A stretch of DNA of 64,000 bases, from NCBI GenBank assembly GCA_008375315.1, contig CP032507.1:310001-374000 (forward strand). The letters are read 5' to 3'. A program made the position numbers and the translations under genes. The DNA comes from Ectothiorhodospiraceae bacterium BW-2 (GTDB lineage Bacteria; Pseudomonadota; Gammaproteobacteria; Thiohalomonadales; Thiohalomonadaceae). Under the pieces are notes generated by a model that was not told where the DNA came from, ran no database searches, and saw only the letters and a program-made list of their open reading frames with translations. Shown here piece after piece: positions 46,704-55,495 of the stretch (its first letter is position 1; each line of letters opens with the position of its first letter).

Positions 46704-47129
46704 TAACTGCTCCTAAAAACCTAGTCAAAATGGCTCATAGCAGTTTCCAGGCAATTCGTTCTCTCGATTCATCTATGGTTATAACTGCTTGTTGCATAAT
46801 ATCACCTCCTCTAATCTGGCTGGGGTATCTGTTATTGCTACTGCTCACTACAGGTCATGGAGAATACCATCATCTCAGCATAACAACAAAAGGGAATGTC
46901 CGGAAGGTATCTCGCTAACCCGTGATCCGACCTATAATGACAAACCCGTCTAGCGGCAGATCGAGACCAGCTACATCAGCTACACACTACAGCGGATAAC
47001 GAAAAGTGGCAGCGCCCCGGTATGGTGCGCTGGCTGCATCGACAGGCAGGATTTGAGCCTCTTCAGGTTAACGAGGGAGCGCAGATCTTTGTTCGCAGGT
47101 TTGGACTCTCTTTCACCAGCCCGCTAGTG
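46704..47129. other. 426-base gap between the TolC and sulfotransferase genes
   Basis: A plus-strand stretch at about 46999-47134 reads 'EKWQRPGMVRWLHRQAGFEPLQVNEGAQIFVRRFGLSF' without a convincing start and may be a gene remnant of unknown kind. Nothing else is recognised. This gap should contain the promoter of the TolC operon. Confidence 0.4.
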
Positions 47130-49826
47130 CTATAACGCCGAAGCTGTTAACTGATCCAAATCGGGTAACGGTGCTTCGTTCTCATCGTCCGGTTTGTGCT
47201 CACGACGCAACGCTTCGGCTCTGTCATGATTACCATTTAGCCCCAATGCCTGAATCAAGTCCTGCCGCCAGTTGCGATTCCATGGGCACTTTTCCAGCCC
47301 CTTTTCCATCATCACAACGCCTTCAGTCAAATGGCCTTTGCGGACATAGATTAACCCGACCATAAAGTTGGCTGCCGCATGCTCTGGCAGGTGGTGCAGT
47401 ACCTTTTTAAACTCATATTCGGCTTCATCGAGTTGATCGTCTTTATACAGCGCAATGCCGTCGGTAAAGATGCCGGGCGTTGGTAGCGTCACCATATCGG
47501 TGATCGGTTCCCAGTCGATTTTGGCATTGGTGCCTTTAATCAATGGCGCTAGATGATCCTGATAGCGCATCCATTTGGCTTTGGAGGTTTGGTAGATCGG
47601 CTGGCGTACCTGCCACACCGATGCTGTTTTCACCGGCCGATCTAACTGGTTAAAGTGAAGCACTTGCGGCTGCCACTCAACGCCGATGTAGTCTAGCATC
47701 TGTCGCGCTGCCGCTTCGGTATCTTCCACCACCGCTTCGTAGTGAATGTCTAAAATCTCATCACCAAAAATCTGTCGCCAGTGGTGCATGAGTAAATTGT
47801 GATCCGCCAGCTGCTGCCCAATCCACTCCATATCGTAGGCAAAGCCCATCCCACCATGTTTGGCCTGATAGTCGGTAAAGTAGTTAGAGAGGGCAATATC
47901 GCGCGGATCACGCCGCACTGAGATAATTTTAGCCTCCGGCAAGAGAAACTTAATTAGGCCGACATTCTCAAAGTTGTGCGGCAGCTTATCGACAATATGT
48001 TTCGCTTCGGGTTTGTCATTGGCGGCCAGCTGTTTTAGCTCTGTCATTATCCCTTCGGCAATGCCGTTAACCACATAGGGGGTCAGATCATCGATACAGT
48101 CGGGATACTCCCGCCCCGAACCGATATGGCGCTCCCAGCGATTGAGACCCTGAATCCGCTGCGGAATGATACCCAGCTCGCCGGCACCAAATATCTGGCT
48201 GTGGCTGGCGAGGATCTGCTCTACCAGTGTGGTGCCGGATCGCGGCATACCCAGCACAAACACCGGCAGGCTCTTATCCTCACCGCGGTAACCACACTCT
48301 TTGCGATGTTCAAACAGTGCTTTGGGAAAGGCGTGTCGAATACGCGCACAGCGTTGGCGATGCGCTTTGGGATCGTACTTAAGAAACTTACGGCTGGCAG
48401 CATTGGCTTGATTGACTAATGCCATCGCCTGATCATACTCTTCGCGTTTTTCACGGGCACTGGCGAGCTGAAACAGAATCCCGCTGCGCACGGAGCCTTC
48501 TAGGGTGGGACGGTGCGCCAGTTTTTCCATGCGGTCGAGTACCGCCGGATCATCCGGTAGCTGGCGGGCATTCATCAGTGAGGCGACCCCTTTGGCGGGG
48601 TCAATCTCTTTTATCCGCTCAAACAGGGCAATGGCTTCATCAATCCGCCCCCGTTGCAGCTGCTGTTGCCCCAGCCCCTGCAACGCCGGCAGAAACCAGC
48701 TATTCTCCTCCAGTATTTGGTTAAACAGGGTTTCGGCGGTATCGTAGTGCTGCGCATCACTCTCGACCTGTGCCAGCGCGTTTTTCGCTTGCAGGGTCAG
48801 TTGACGAATGAGTGCTGCCGGCGTCTCCTCACCCTCACTCAGCTGCTGTACCAGCTCCGTTGCTTTTTCCGCCGACTGTCGCGCCAGTTGATCAAACTGG
48901 TGCAGCGCCGCCTGTGACAAGCGGATATGCAGTGATATTTGATCGGTGAGCGGTTGTTGATTTTTACGCACCAGTTGTAAACTGCGACGCAACAGTTGCA
49001 CCGCCTGACCACTGCGACCCTGTATTTGTGCCAACTCTGCCAGTTGACCGAGCAGTTCAGGGTTATCGGGGAGCCCTTTTAGTGCTTCGCGCAGGGCGTT
49101 TTCGGCGTCGGCGTGGCGATCGCCGTTAGCTAGTACCGTAGCAAAGCCAACCACAACGTTAACCCACTGCGCCTCGGCCATTATTGACTGCTGTTCGGTT
49201 AACCACGCCTCCGCTGCGGCTAACTGATTAGTGGCGACCCATAGCTCTAGCTGCAAGCCGTTAAGTTGATCGCGCAACAGTTGCGCCACCGGCTGTGACA
49301 GAGTACCGGTTTGACTCTGTAGCTGCTGGCGGCTGTTCGCCAGTGCCAGCTCTGCCGCCGGATAGTGTTGTAGCTGCATTTCGATGCGTGTCAAGGCAGT
49401 CCAGATCGGGATTCGGTGCGGCTGTAGCTCCACCGAACGGTAGTAGTGCTGCAGTGCCTGCTCTAAATCACCCTGCTGCCAGTGGCAAAATGCCAGTCGT
49501 GCCAGTGCCAGCGCATGATCTGGGTTAGTAGCAATAACCCGTTGTAACAGGGCGGTCGCCTTTTGAATCCGACCGGTCAGCAGCCAGGCACCGGCCAGAT
49601 CGACCTCTTCCTCTAAGTCAGGCTGATAGTCGCTAGCCGCCAGTTGGCTCAATGCCTTCTCCGCCAGTTGTCGCTGCCCTAGCTGAGCATGGGCAAAGGC
49701 GATGAGTGGCAGTAACGCGTGTTGCTGATGCTGTGCAAACGCGACTTTGGCCTCAGTCAGCAAGAGTTCAAACTGTTGTTGATCCGCCAGTTGGCGGTAG
49801 TGGTTGAGATTAGATAAAACTTGCAT
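47130..49826 (-). CDS. TPR-repeat sulfotransferase
   Basis: The N-terminal 430 residues consist of tetratricopeptide-type helical repeats (for example 'ALALARLAFCHWQQGDLEQALQHYYRSVELQP'). Residues about 510-770 are a PAPS-dependent sulfotransferase domain with the 5'-phosphosulfate loop FVLGMPRSGTTLVEQILASH and the 3'-phosphate region KIISVRRDPRDIALSNYF. A C-terminal TPR pair follows. Similar TPR-sulfotransferases accompany type I secretion clusters and may modify the exported protein or a glycan; that is inference. Transcribed in the same direction as, and upstream of, the TolC operon. Confidence 0.88.
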   Translation of the reverse strand: MQVLSNLNHYRQLADQQQFELLLTEAKVAFAQHQQHALLPLIAFAHAQLGQRQLAEKALSQLAASDYQPDLEEEVDLAGAWLLTGRIQKATALLQRVIATNPDHALALARLAFCHWQQGDLEQALQHYYRSVELQPHRIPIWTALTRIEMQLQHYPAAELALANSRQQLQSQTGTLSQPVAQLLRDQLNGLQLELWVATNQLAAAEAWLTEQQSIMAEAQWVNVVVGFATVLANGDRHADAENALREALKGLPDNPELLGQLAELAQIQGRSGQAVQLLRRSLQLVRKNQQPLTDQISLHIRLSQAALHQFDQLARQSAEKATELVQQLSEGEETPAALIRQLTLQAKNALAQVESDAQHYDTAETLFNQILEENSWFLPALQGLGQQQLQRGRIDEAIALFERIKEIDPAKGVASLMNARQLPDDPAVLDRMEKLAHRPTLEGSVRSGILFQLASAREKREEYDQAMALVNQANAASRKFLKYDPKAHRQRCARIRHAFPKALFEHRKECGYRGEDKSLPVFVLGMPRSGTTLVEQILASHSQIFGAGELGIIPQRIQGLNRWERHIGSGREYPDCIDDLTPYVVNGIAEGIMTELKQLAANDKPEAKHIVDKLPHNFENVGLIKFLLPEAKIISVRRDPRDIALSNYFTDYQAKHGGMGFAYDMEWIGQQLADHNLLMHHWRQIFGDEILDIHYEAVVEDTEAAARQMLDYIGVEWQPQVLHFNQLDRPVKTASVWQVRQPIYQTSKAKWMRYQDHLAPLIKGTNAKIDWEPITDMVTLPTPGIFTDGIALYKDDQLDEAEYEFKKVLHHLPEHAAANFMVGLIYVRKGHLTEGVVMMEKGLEKCPWNRNWRQDLIQALGLNGNHDRAEALRREHKPDDENEAPLPDLDQLTASAL

Positions 49827-49936
49827 CGGCGACTCTGTAGTGATTTTTCATTGCACCAAAAAAATTGGCGTTGTGCAATTAGCAGGTGACCGGAGTATGG
49901 TTGCCAACCTCTGATAACCGCTACTGCATAACGGCT

Positions 49937-50248
49937 CTACTCCTCTCCTGCCCCCTTTTTCATCTTTTTACCGGCGGCGGCACGCTCTTTACGCACCTGT
50001 TTTGGATCGGCAATTAACGGGCGGTAGATTTCGATTCGATCTCTGTCTCTTAAAATCTGATCCAGCGTGGTCGCTTTACTGAAGATACCGATCTTATTCT
50101 GCTGTAGGTCAATGTCAGGATGGCGCTGTAGCACTCCCGACTGGTGAATCGCCGCCTCAACGGTAGTGCCCTGCTCGACCTCCAGCGTCAGTAGTGACTG
50201 CTGCTGTGCTAACGCATAGACCACCTCAACTTGTAACATCTGTGTCAT
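49937..50248 (-). CDS. rnfH: RnfH family protein
   Basis: A 103-residue ubiquitin-fold (ThiS/MoaD-like) protein: 'LQVEVVYALAQQQSLLTLEVEQGTTVEAAIHQSGVL', then 'NKIGIFSKATTLDQILRDRDRIEIYRPLIADPKQVRKERA', which is the RnfH signature end. It usually pairs with ratA, as here. The function is unknown despite the name. Confidence 0.9.
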   Translation of the reverse strand: MTQMLQVEVVYALAQQQSLLTLEVEQGTTVEAAIHQSGVLQRHPDIDLQQNKIGIFSKATTLDQILRDRDRIEIYRPLIADPKQVRKERAAAGKKMKKGAGEE

Positions 50249-50250
50249 AG

Positions 50251-50596
50251 TTAATTTTTATCCTCTGCGGTATAGATTTGGGCAGCGCGTTTCACAAAAG
50301 CATCCACCAGCGTATGACAGATAGGGTTAAACACCGGCCCGAGCGCCATTGAGATAAGACGATTCGCAAACTCAAACTCAATATCGAGTAGAATTTGACA
50401 CCCCTGCTGCGGTAGCGCGATAAAGCACCAGTGGCCATCGAGGTGCTTAAATGGCCCCTTCACCAGTCGCATTCTGATTTCACTCTCCTCAACTAGCTGC
50501 TGACTAACGAGCTGTCGCTGCAACCCCCAACCGGCATAGAGCAGCAGCAGCATCGCACCAAACGGTAGCATAATGTTGGAGCGATTAACAGCTCAT
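50251..50596 (-). pseudogene. RatA/COQ10-type START protein, frameshifted and internally deleted
   Basis: From ATG 50596 one extra base must be skipped to read AVNRSNIMLPFGAM, the usual N-terminus (V.RSALVPFSAEQM in relatives). The frame then goes straight to 'YAGWGLQRQLVSQQLVEESEIRMRLVKGPFKHLDGHWCF' and a normal C-terminus. About 50 residues containing the conserved YP.FLPWC region are missing. A shorter 106-codon frame is open from 50571 but lacks the N-terminal half of the fold. Confidence 0.75.
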
Positions 50597-50742
50597 GCAG
50601 CTGACTCACTCAAGGAAGGTCTCCCCCTGCCAACTGACCCAGCCACTGCTAGCGGGATTAAACGACAAAATCGTCAGCAGGTTGCATAAGCGGATACGCT
50701 GCTCTCATACGCTATTACTTTAGTATGGCAAGTTTTTCATCA

Positions 50743-51717
50743 TCATAAGGGGGCTAAGCGATACCCCCCCAACCCAAATGAGGTCTGGCCCCCGATGTGG
50801 AGCCACTGCCCTAAATGGAGTAACTCATACCAAGGCCCTAGCTCCCCCCGTAGTTCGATCTCTCCCATCATGCCACCTAGGTTCATCCGCCGCTGTTGGC
50901 GGTTAGAGTAGCGACACCAGTCGTAATGTTGTAAGTGGGTGACAGTCTCGATCTTTGCCATCTCCTCCCGCACGGGAAAGGAGGGTTCGAGCGTGGGGGA
51001 GGTGCCATAGAGCTGACACAAAAGCCAGTAGCGCCGTAAAAGGGTGGTTAAGAGCCTCTCGGCACTCAACTCTTGCCCCTGAACTCGGCCATCGATCTTA
51101 ATCCGTAGCGGCGTCAATAGCGACAGCCTTCCCCCTTCACTACGATAACGCTCGTTATCGGGTCTCATGGCACTTAACGGCGGCTCCGGTTTATCGAGAG
51201 TGATCATCCCCTCGCTAGGGGCAAATAGGGTCACTCCCTCCTCCTCAAGCGCCTCGGCTAGGTAGCTGACCCGAACCAGCTCACCTACAACTCGTTGTGG
51301 GGTGATTCCGCGCTGAAATGCCCGCTGCCACGCGAAGATAAGTAGCGATAGCTGTTTTATCGCTGCCTGGCCAATGAGTACCATGTTGAAGCAGAGCGAC
51401 TCCCCCGGCTGCAGATAACGCATTCCAGGGAGTGGCGCTTCGATGACATAGGGGGGCGGAATGTTACCAAAACGCCCGCTCCAGCTCTTTTGTGTGGCTA
51501 GATTAGCGATAGGTTGAAAAATGTGCGGGTAGGGGCAGCCCTGTTGTAACAGACACCCGTCGCACTCTGCTTCACGAGTCATGCAGCTAATCTGCCTCAG
51601 CGCATGGCCGAAGCTCCCTCTGAGCATTGAGCCGCCATACCAATTAAGTTGCAAGGGGGCGTTAAATTGGATCTCAAAACGGTATCGGGCTACTGGTAGG
51701 GTCTCAGGATGGCTCAT
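50743..51717 (-). CDS. cas6: Cas6-type CRISPR RNA endonuclease (RAMP), orphan
   Basis: The 324-residue protein has the organisation of the larger Cas6 type: an N-terminal RRM-like part with LRGSFGHALRQISCMTREAECDGCLLQQGCPYPHIF (a cysteine knuckle), and a C-terminal RRM-like part ending in the glycine-rich loop HIGGQTSFGLGGYRL. Cas6 cuts CRISPR transcripts within the repeats. No array and no other cas gene is found in the window, so it acts in trans or is a leftover. Start at 51717. Confidence 0.82.
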   Translation of the reverse strand: MSHPETLPVARYRFEIQFNAPLQLNWYGGSMLRGSFGHALRQISCMTREAECDGCLLQQGCPYPHIFQPIANLATQKSWSGRFGNIPPPYVIEAPLPGMRYLQPGESLCFNMVLIGQAAIKQLSLLIFAWQRAFQRGITPQRVVGELVRVSYLAEALEEEGVTLFAPSEGMITLDKPEPPLSAMRPDNERYRSEGGRLSLLTPLRIKIDGRVQGQELSAERLLTTLLRRYWLLCQLYGTSPTLEPSFPVREEMAKIETVTHLQHYDWCRYSNRQQRRMNLGGMMGEIELRGELGPWYELLHLGQWLHIGGQTSFGLGGYRLAPL

Positions 51718-51920
51718 ACTTTTTGCTGTCTCTGTTTAGCTATTGCGGTTAACGGGAAGCCATCCTACCATTGAGAGCCTCTATTAGCTATTGTCACAAG
51801 GTTGTGATGCTCTGCTCTGTCACCTAAGAGGTATAGAGAGTGGCCCTTGATTATGGAAGTGGAAGTGGAAGTGGAAGGCGAAAAAGCAAGCGTAACCGAC
51901 TAAAAGAGAGAGGTATCAGG

Positions 51921-52268
51921 TCATTTTTTATGCGTTAGTATTGATCGATTGTTAGCCTCTTCCGACTTGGCCGCTTCAACTTCTATCTCTACCTCTAAGC
52001 ACTCTTTTTCTCTATCTCGCATTTTATGCTCTTGCCACCACTTTTGAAGTTGTGGTGATGTGTAAATTAGCATCTGATGCCGCTCTAAAACTTGCATCGC
52101 TTCACATAAAAGTGAAGATATTTCGCTATTGTGGCATTGATTGTCAATGGGTTGTTGTTGGGTAGGATCATCGTTGACTCTTTGAATATTAGACAAATAG
52201 TGCTCCCGTTGCTGCTGCATTCGTTTTATCAACCTCTCCTCATTCTCATCACTCCAACGGCATGGCAT
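51921..52268 (-). CDS. Hypothetical protein downstream of a G14 tract
   Basis: A 115-residue, highly charged, helical protein (RWSDENEERLIKRMQQQREHYL, 'KECLEVEIEVEAAKSEEANN') with no membrane span or known family. It starts at ATG 52268; the G14 tract lies 73 bases upstream and may affect its expression. Confidence 0.45.
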   Translation of the reverse strand: MPCRWSDENEERLIKRMQQQREHYLSNIQRVNDDPTQQQPIDNQCHNSEISSLLCEAMQVLERHQMLIYTSPQLQKWWQEHKMRDREKECLEVEIEVEAAKSEEANNRSILTHKK

Positions 52269-52340
52269 ATCTATTTCCCTCTCTATATAGCTGTATGTCG
52301 TTAATAATATTTAAATCAAAGTTGTATTTCGATGTAACGC

Positions 52341-52354
52341 GGGGGGGGGGGGGG
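52341..52354. repeat. Homopolymeric G tract (14 G)
   Basis: Fourteen consecutive G on the plus strand, in the likely promoter region of the minus-strand gene ending at 51921. Such tracts change length by slipped-strand pairing and can switch promoters. Confidence 0.8.
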
Positions 52355-52568
52355 AGATTGTTGCTATCTCATTTTCTAGTGAAGAGAGTTAGGGTTGGAC
52401 AAACTCACAAAGAAGAGATACGAGGGTAATTAGCTATTACGATAGACATAAATAAGGCCTTGTTCATCGTCTCGTTACCCTTGCGATTTCTATTATGCCC
52501 CTCCAACCAAGCGTGATTCAAACCGTGCTTTTTAGACCACCATTTCCACTTCCGGTAATCCACGGCGT

Positions 52569-52597
52569 GTAGGGGCGGGTTTCAAGCCCGCCCCTAC
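52569..52597. repeat. GC-rich hairpin repeat, second copy
   Basis: GTAGGGGCGGGTTT paired with AAGCCCGCCCCTAC; the same unit as at 27180-27208, including the flanking CCACGGC on the left and GAAACCC on the right. Confidence 0.75.
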
Positions 52598-52609
52598 GAA
52601 ACCCAGATA

Positions 52610-52727
52610 TTGTTCATCGTCTCGTCACCCTCATGAGGCATGACTCCCTCGCCTTCTCTCTCCACCTCCCCTAGCGGGGCAGCGGGAGGAGGGTTGGAGG
52701 GGGGCTGACAAAGGGATGAATAAGGCC
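52610..52727. repeat. Short non-autonomous element, second copy of the 27.2-kb type
   Basis: Left end TTGTTCATCGTCTCGTCA and right end TGACAAAGGGATGAATAAGGCC. The interior matches 27218-27329 (CCCTCATGAGGCATGACTCC). It ends 6 bases before the complete IS. Confidence 0.75.
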
Positions 52728-52733
52728 ATAAAT

Positions 52734-54601
52734 GGCCTTGTTCATCGTTTCGTCAGGGACAGCCACAAACCGGCAGCTTGCCCAATTTTACAAGAGACAT
52801 GACACATACACTCATGAGGCGTAAAATCTGTTGACGAAAACCATTTATCGCCACAAAAGAGGAAGTGTCATGTCAGAAGCAAGTGTAACTGAATCGGTCG
52901 CAAATCCCAAGCAGAAACCGCGCCGTAGCCGTATAGACATTGCCCAACTGTTAGAGCAATACGAGCAAATGACTCAGGAGCTGAGTGAAGCCGACATTGC
53001 ACAGCACTTGGACATTCCTCGCACCACACTGCGTCACTGGCGTCAGCGCAAAGAGTCGCTGCCTTGCTCACCGGTGGTGGCTGACTTTTTTGAGCACCCG
53101 GATGGAATTGCGTTTCTGCATCGATTGATTATTACACTTCACTTTGTGCTGAGTTATCAACCGCATGGTCTGCGGGGCGTGATGCAAATGATTCAGCTCA
53201 GTGGACTAGATATTTTTGTGGCTAACTCACTGGGGGCTCAGCAAGCCGTTGCCCAGCCAATTGAACAGAAAATCCTTAGCTATGGAGCCGAGCAACGCGA
53301 ACAGGCCGTTGCCCACCGCAGCCAAACGCCGGTAAAGCCTATCAGTTTGATCGAAGATGAGACCTTTCATCCTGACATTTGCTTAGTGGCGATGGAAGCG
53401 GTGAGCGGCTATATCCTTGTGGAGCAATATGCAGCAGATCGTAGCGCCGATACCTGGAATAAGGCGGTAGATGAGTCGATTAACGAGCTGACTATGAAGG
53501 TTATTCAATCGACCAGTGATGAAGCCAAAGGCCTCATCAGCCATGCCAAACATTACGAGGCCAATCACAGTCCCGATCTTTTTCACCTACTCCACGAAAT
53601 AGCCAAAACACTTTTTCGGCGTTTTTCACAAAAATATAGCGAATGCCAGACAGAACTCGATAGTGCTCAGACAAGAGTCAACTCTTGGGAAGACCGGATA
53701 GAGAGGCAACAGACTGAGCAGAGAGGCCCCGGCAGACCCGCTAACCATCAACCCAAACTGGAGCAGGCTCAAGCCGTTCTTGATAAAAAACAACGCGCTT
53801 TCGAGCAAATCGCCCGCGACTATCAGCAAGCCAAAGATGAGCTCAACGGCATCAGTTCAGACTACCATTTAGTCGACTTGCAAAAAGGCACAGGGTTACC
53901 GCCAGAAGAGCGCATCGACTTAATTCGACAGCGCATGGAACGGCTAAAATCGTTAGTCTATCGCTATGGTTTAGGCGATAAAGTGATCGCCTCTATTGAG
54001 AAGGCTGAGCGCCTACTCCCGGCAATGCAACAGACGCTTTGCTTTGTGACTGAGACGATGAATACCCGACTGAAGGAACTCGATCTCAACGAGGAGATAA
54101 CAGATGCTATTCATGATCAGCTTATTCCGGCGCTCTACCTTCAACGGGTAGCTCAGAGAATGACCACCGCAGAAAAAGCCCAACCGATCGCCGCTACCAG
54201 TCAGGCGTTGCTCGAACCCTTACGCCAATCCGAACACCCCATTATGTCACTACCTGAGCAAGAAAGGGCACAAATTGACGCCGTAGCCAATGAGTGCGCT
54301 GACCTGTTCCAGCGCTCCAGCTCTGCCGTGGAAGGGCGCAATGGCCACTTGGCGCTTTGGCATCACCCTTTGCACCGACTCAGCGATGAGAGGCTCTCTG
54401 CACTAACTATCGTACACAACTATCATAACGCAGCAGGAAATGACACTCCGGCACAACGCTTGTTTCAGCGGCCGCATGACAGTCTATTTGCTTACCTGCT
54501 CAATCAGGTTGATCTACCTCGGCGCCCCGCACAAAAAAGAGTAAAGCCGGACTCTAAGCCTGTGCTAGCGATGGCGGCCTGACGAAACGATGAACAAGGC
54601 C
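52734..54601 (+). mobile_element. Complete insertion sequence with perfect 23-bp inverted ends
   Basis: The left end begins GGCCTTGTTCATCGTTTCG and continues TCAG. The right end (54579-54601) is its exact reverse complement. The 1,868-bp element carries a single transposase gene. No direct target duplication is obvious (left flank ATAAAT, right flank AGCACA). Short elements with related ends lie at 20226, 27218, 52456, 52610, 61858 and, as a solo end, 1865. Confidence 0.88.
52870..54582 (+). CDS. Transposase of the DUF6399-containing family
   Basis: From ATG 52870 (GAGGAAG upstream) a 570-residue protein: an N-terminal helix-turn-helix (LSEADIAQHLDIPRTTLRHWRQRK), 'FFEHPDGIAFLHRLIITLHFVLSYQPHGLRGVMQMIQLSGLDIFV', an acidic 'ISLIEDETFHPDICLVAMEAVSGYILVEQYAADRSADTW', a central coiled coil, and the C-terminal 'RSSSAVEGRNGHLALWHHPLHRLSDERLSALTIVHNYH' (DUF6399-like). 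Acidic residues in these blocks could form a DDE-type site. The family occurs in cyanobacteria and Thiotrichales and is not placed in a classical IS family as far as I know. The upstream TTG start is rejected. Confidence 0.8.
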   Translation: MSEASVTESVANPKQKPRRSRIDIAQLLEQYEQMTQELSEADIAQHLDIPRTTLRHWRQRKESLPCSPVVADFFEHPDGIAFLHRLIITLHFVLSYQPHGLRGVMQMIQLSGLDIFVANSLGAQQAVAQPIEQKILSYGAEQREQAVAHRSQTPVKPISLIEDETFHPDICLVAMEAVSGYILVEQYAADRSADTWNKAVDESINELTMKVIQSTSDEAKGLISHAKHYEANHSPDLFHLLHEIAKTLFRRFSQKYSECQTELDSAQTRVNSWEDRIERQQTEQRGPGRPANHQPKLEQAQAVLDKKQRAFEQIARDYQQAKDELNGISSDYHLVDLQKGTGLPPEERIDLIRQRMERLKSLVYRYGLGDKVIASIEKAERLLPAMQQTLCFVTETMNTRLKELDLNEEITDAIHDQLIPALYLQRVAQRMTTAEKAQPIAATSQALLEPLRQSEHPIMSLPEQERAQIDAVANECADLFQRSSSAVEGRNGHLALWHHPLHRLSDERLSALTIVHNYHNAAGNDTPAQRLFQRPHDSLFAYLLNQVDLPRRPAQKRVKPDSKPVLAMAA

Positions 54602-54712
54602 AGCACAATGGCTCATGGCGTTTTGTCGGTCATTCGTTCTCCGTTGATAGAGAGATTAACAGATGAGCACCTATAAAAGCACGGTTTGAATCCCCCCTCT
54701 TTAGCCCAGCGG

Positions 54713-54740
54713 TTGCCGATTCAGATAAACGGTATATAAT
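54713..54740 (+). promoter_or_regulatory. Repeated sigma-70-like promoter (copy 1 of 5)
   Basis: TTGCCG and TATAAT separated by exactly 16 bases, 40 bases before the start codon. Copies occur upstream of each paralogue: 55428-55455, 59382-59409, 60094-60121 and 60971-60998, all with the same 16-base spacing. The leader also repeats, with AAAGAGGAT as the ribosome-binding site. Confidence 0.75.
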
Positions 54741-54780
54741 TGGCCAATAGCCGCTATTACCCCAAAGAGGATACCCACGC

Positions 54781-55332
54781 ATGACTACCGTTGCCGAAGA
54801 TAGAGAGCTGATTAAAGAGGTGGTTATGGAGACGATTCAACACTCCCCCCAGCCCCTCTTTCAGGCCCCCTCGCTCACCGCAGCCAACTATGATCACAAA
54901 TACGAAATAGAGATTCGGGAACGGATTGTGCGCGTCGAGGAGAAGCTATCGCGACAACAGGAGCTGATGCAACTCGGTTTTGAACAGATGGAGAAACGCT
55001 TTGAGCAGATGGAGAAACGCTTTGAGCAGATGGAGAAGCGCTTTGAGCAGATGCAAAAGACAATGGATGAGCGCTTTAAGCAGATAGACCAGCGCTTTGA
55101 GCAGATGCAAAAGACAATGGATGAGCGCTTTGAGGCGATGCAGTTACAGATGGATAAACGCTTCGAAGCAATGCAAAAGGCGATGAATGAGCGCTTTGAG
55201 CAGATGGACAAGCGCTTTGAGCGAGCCGACCAGCGCTTTACCGAACTCTCCAAGCGGATTGACCGGTTTATGTTTTGGTCGATGGGATTAACGGCAGCGG
55301 CGATGTTTATCGTCTATCGCCTCACCGCCTGA
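54781..55332 (+). CDS. Tail-anchored modular coiled-coil protein, paralogue 1
   Basis: 183 residues. The conserved N-terminal head (about 64 residues, with TVAEDRELIKEV, 'PSLTAANYDHKYEIEIRERIVRVEEKLSRQQELMQLGF') is followed by a core of 6 heptads (EQMEKRF type) and 4 eleven-residue units (EQMQKTMDERF, EAMQLQMDKRF, EAMQKAMNERF). Then come TELSKRIDRF and a C-terminal membrane span (MFWSMGLTAAAMFIVYRLTA). The layout predicts a cytoplasmic coiled-coil rod anchored by its C-terminus. It differs from the others by KQIDQRF and a second codon change (VVMET). This shortest copy is nearest the IS. Function unknown. Confidence 0.85.
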   Translation: MTTVAEDRELIKEVVMETIQHSPQPLFQAPSLTAANYDHKYEIEIRERIVRVEEKLSRQQELMQLGFEQMEKRFEQMEKRFEQMEKRFEQMQKTMDERFKQIDQRFEQMQKTMDERFEAMQLQMDKRFEAMQKAMNERFEQMDKRFERADQRFTELSKRIDRFMFWSMGLTAAAMFIVYRLTA

Positions 55333-55495
55333 AACGGTTAGACCCTATAACCCATTCAGCCTCCTTAGACGATTCCACAACGGTTATTAAACCCCTATTG
55401 AGCCTCCCCCCCTCTTTAGTCCAGCGGTTGCCGATTCAGATAAACGGTATATAATTAGCCAATAGCCGCTATTACCCCAAAGAGGATACCCACGC

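Larger units (their letters stand above)
52269..52733. other. Repeat-rich intergenic stretch before the IS
   Basis: It contains the G14 tract, a solo end of the IS-like repeat at 52456 (GGCCTTGTTCATCGTCTCG), a GC-rich hairpin at 52569-52597 and a short non-autonomous element at about 52610-52727. No gene is seen. Confidence 0.7.
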
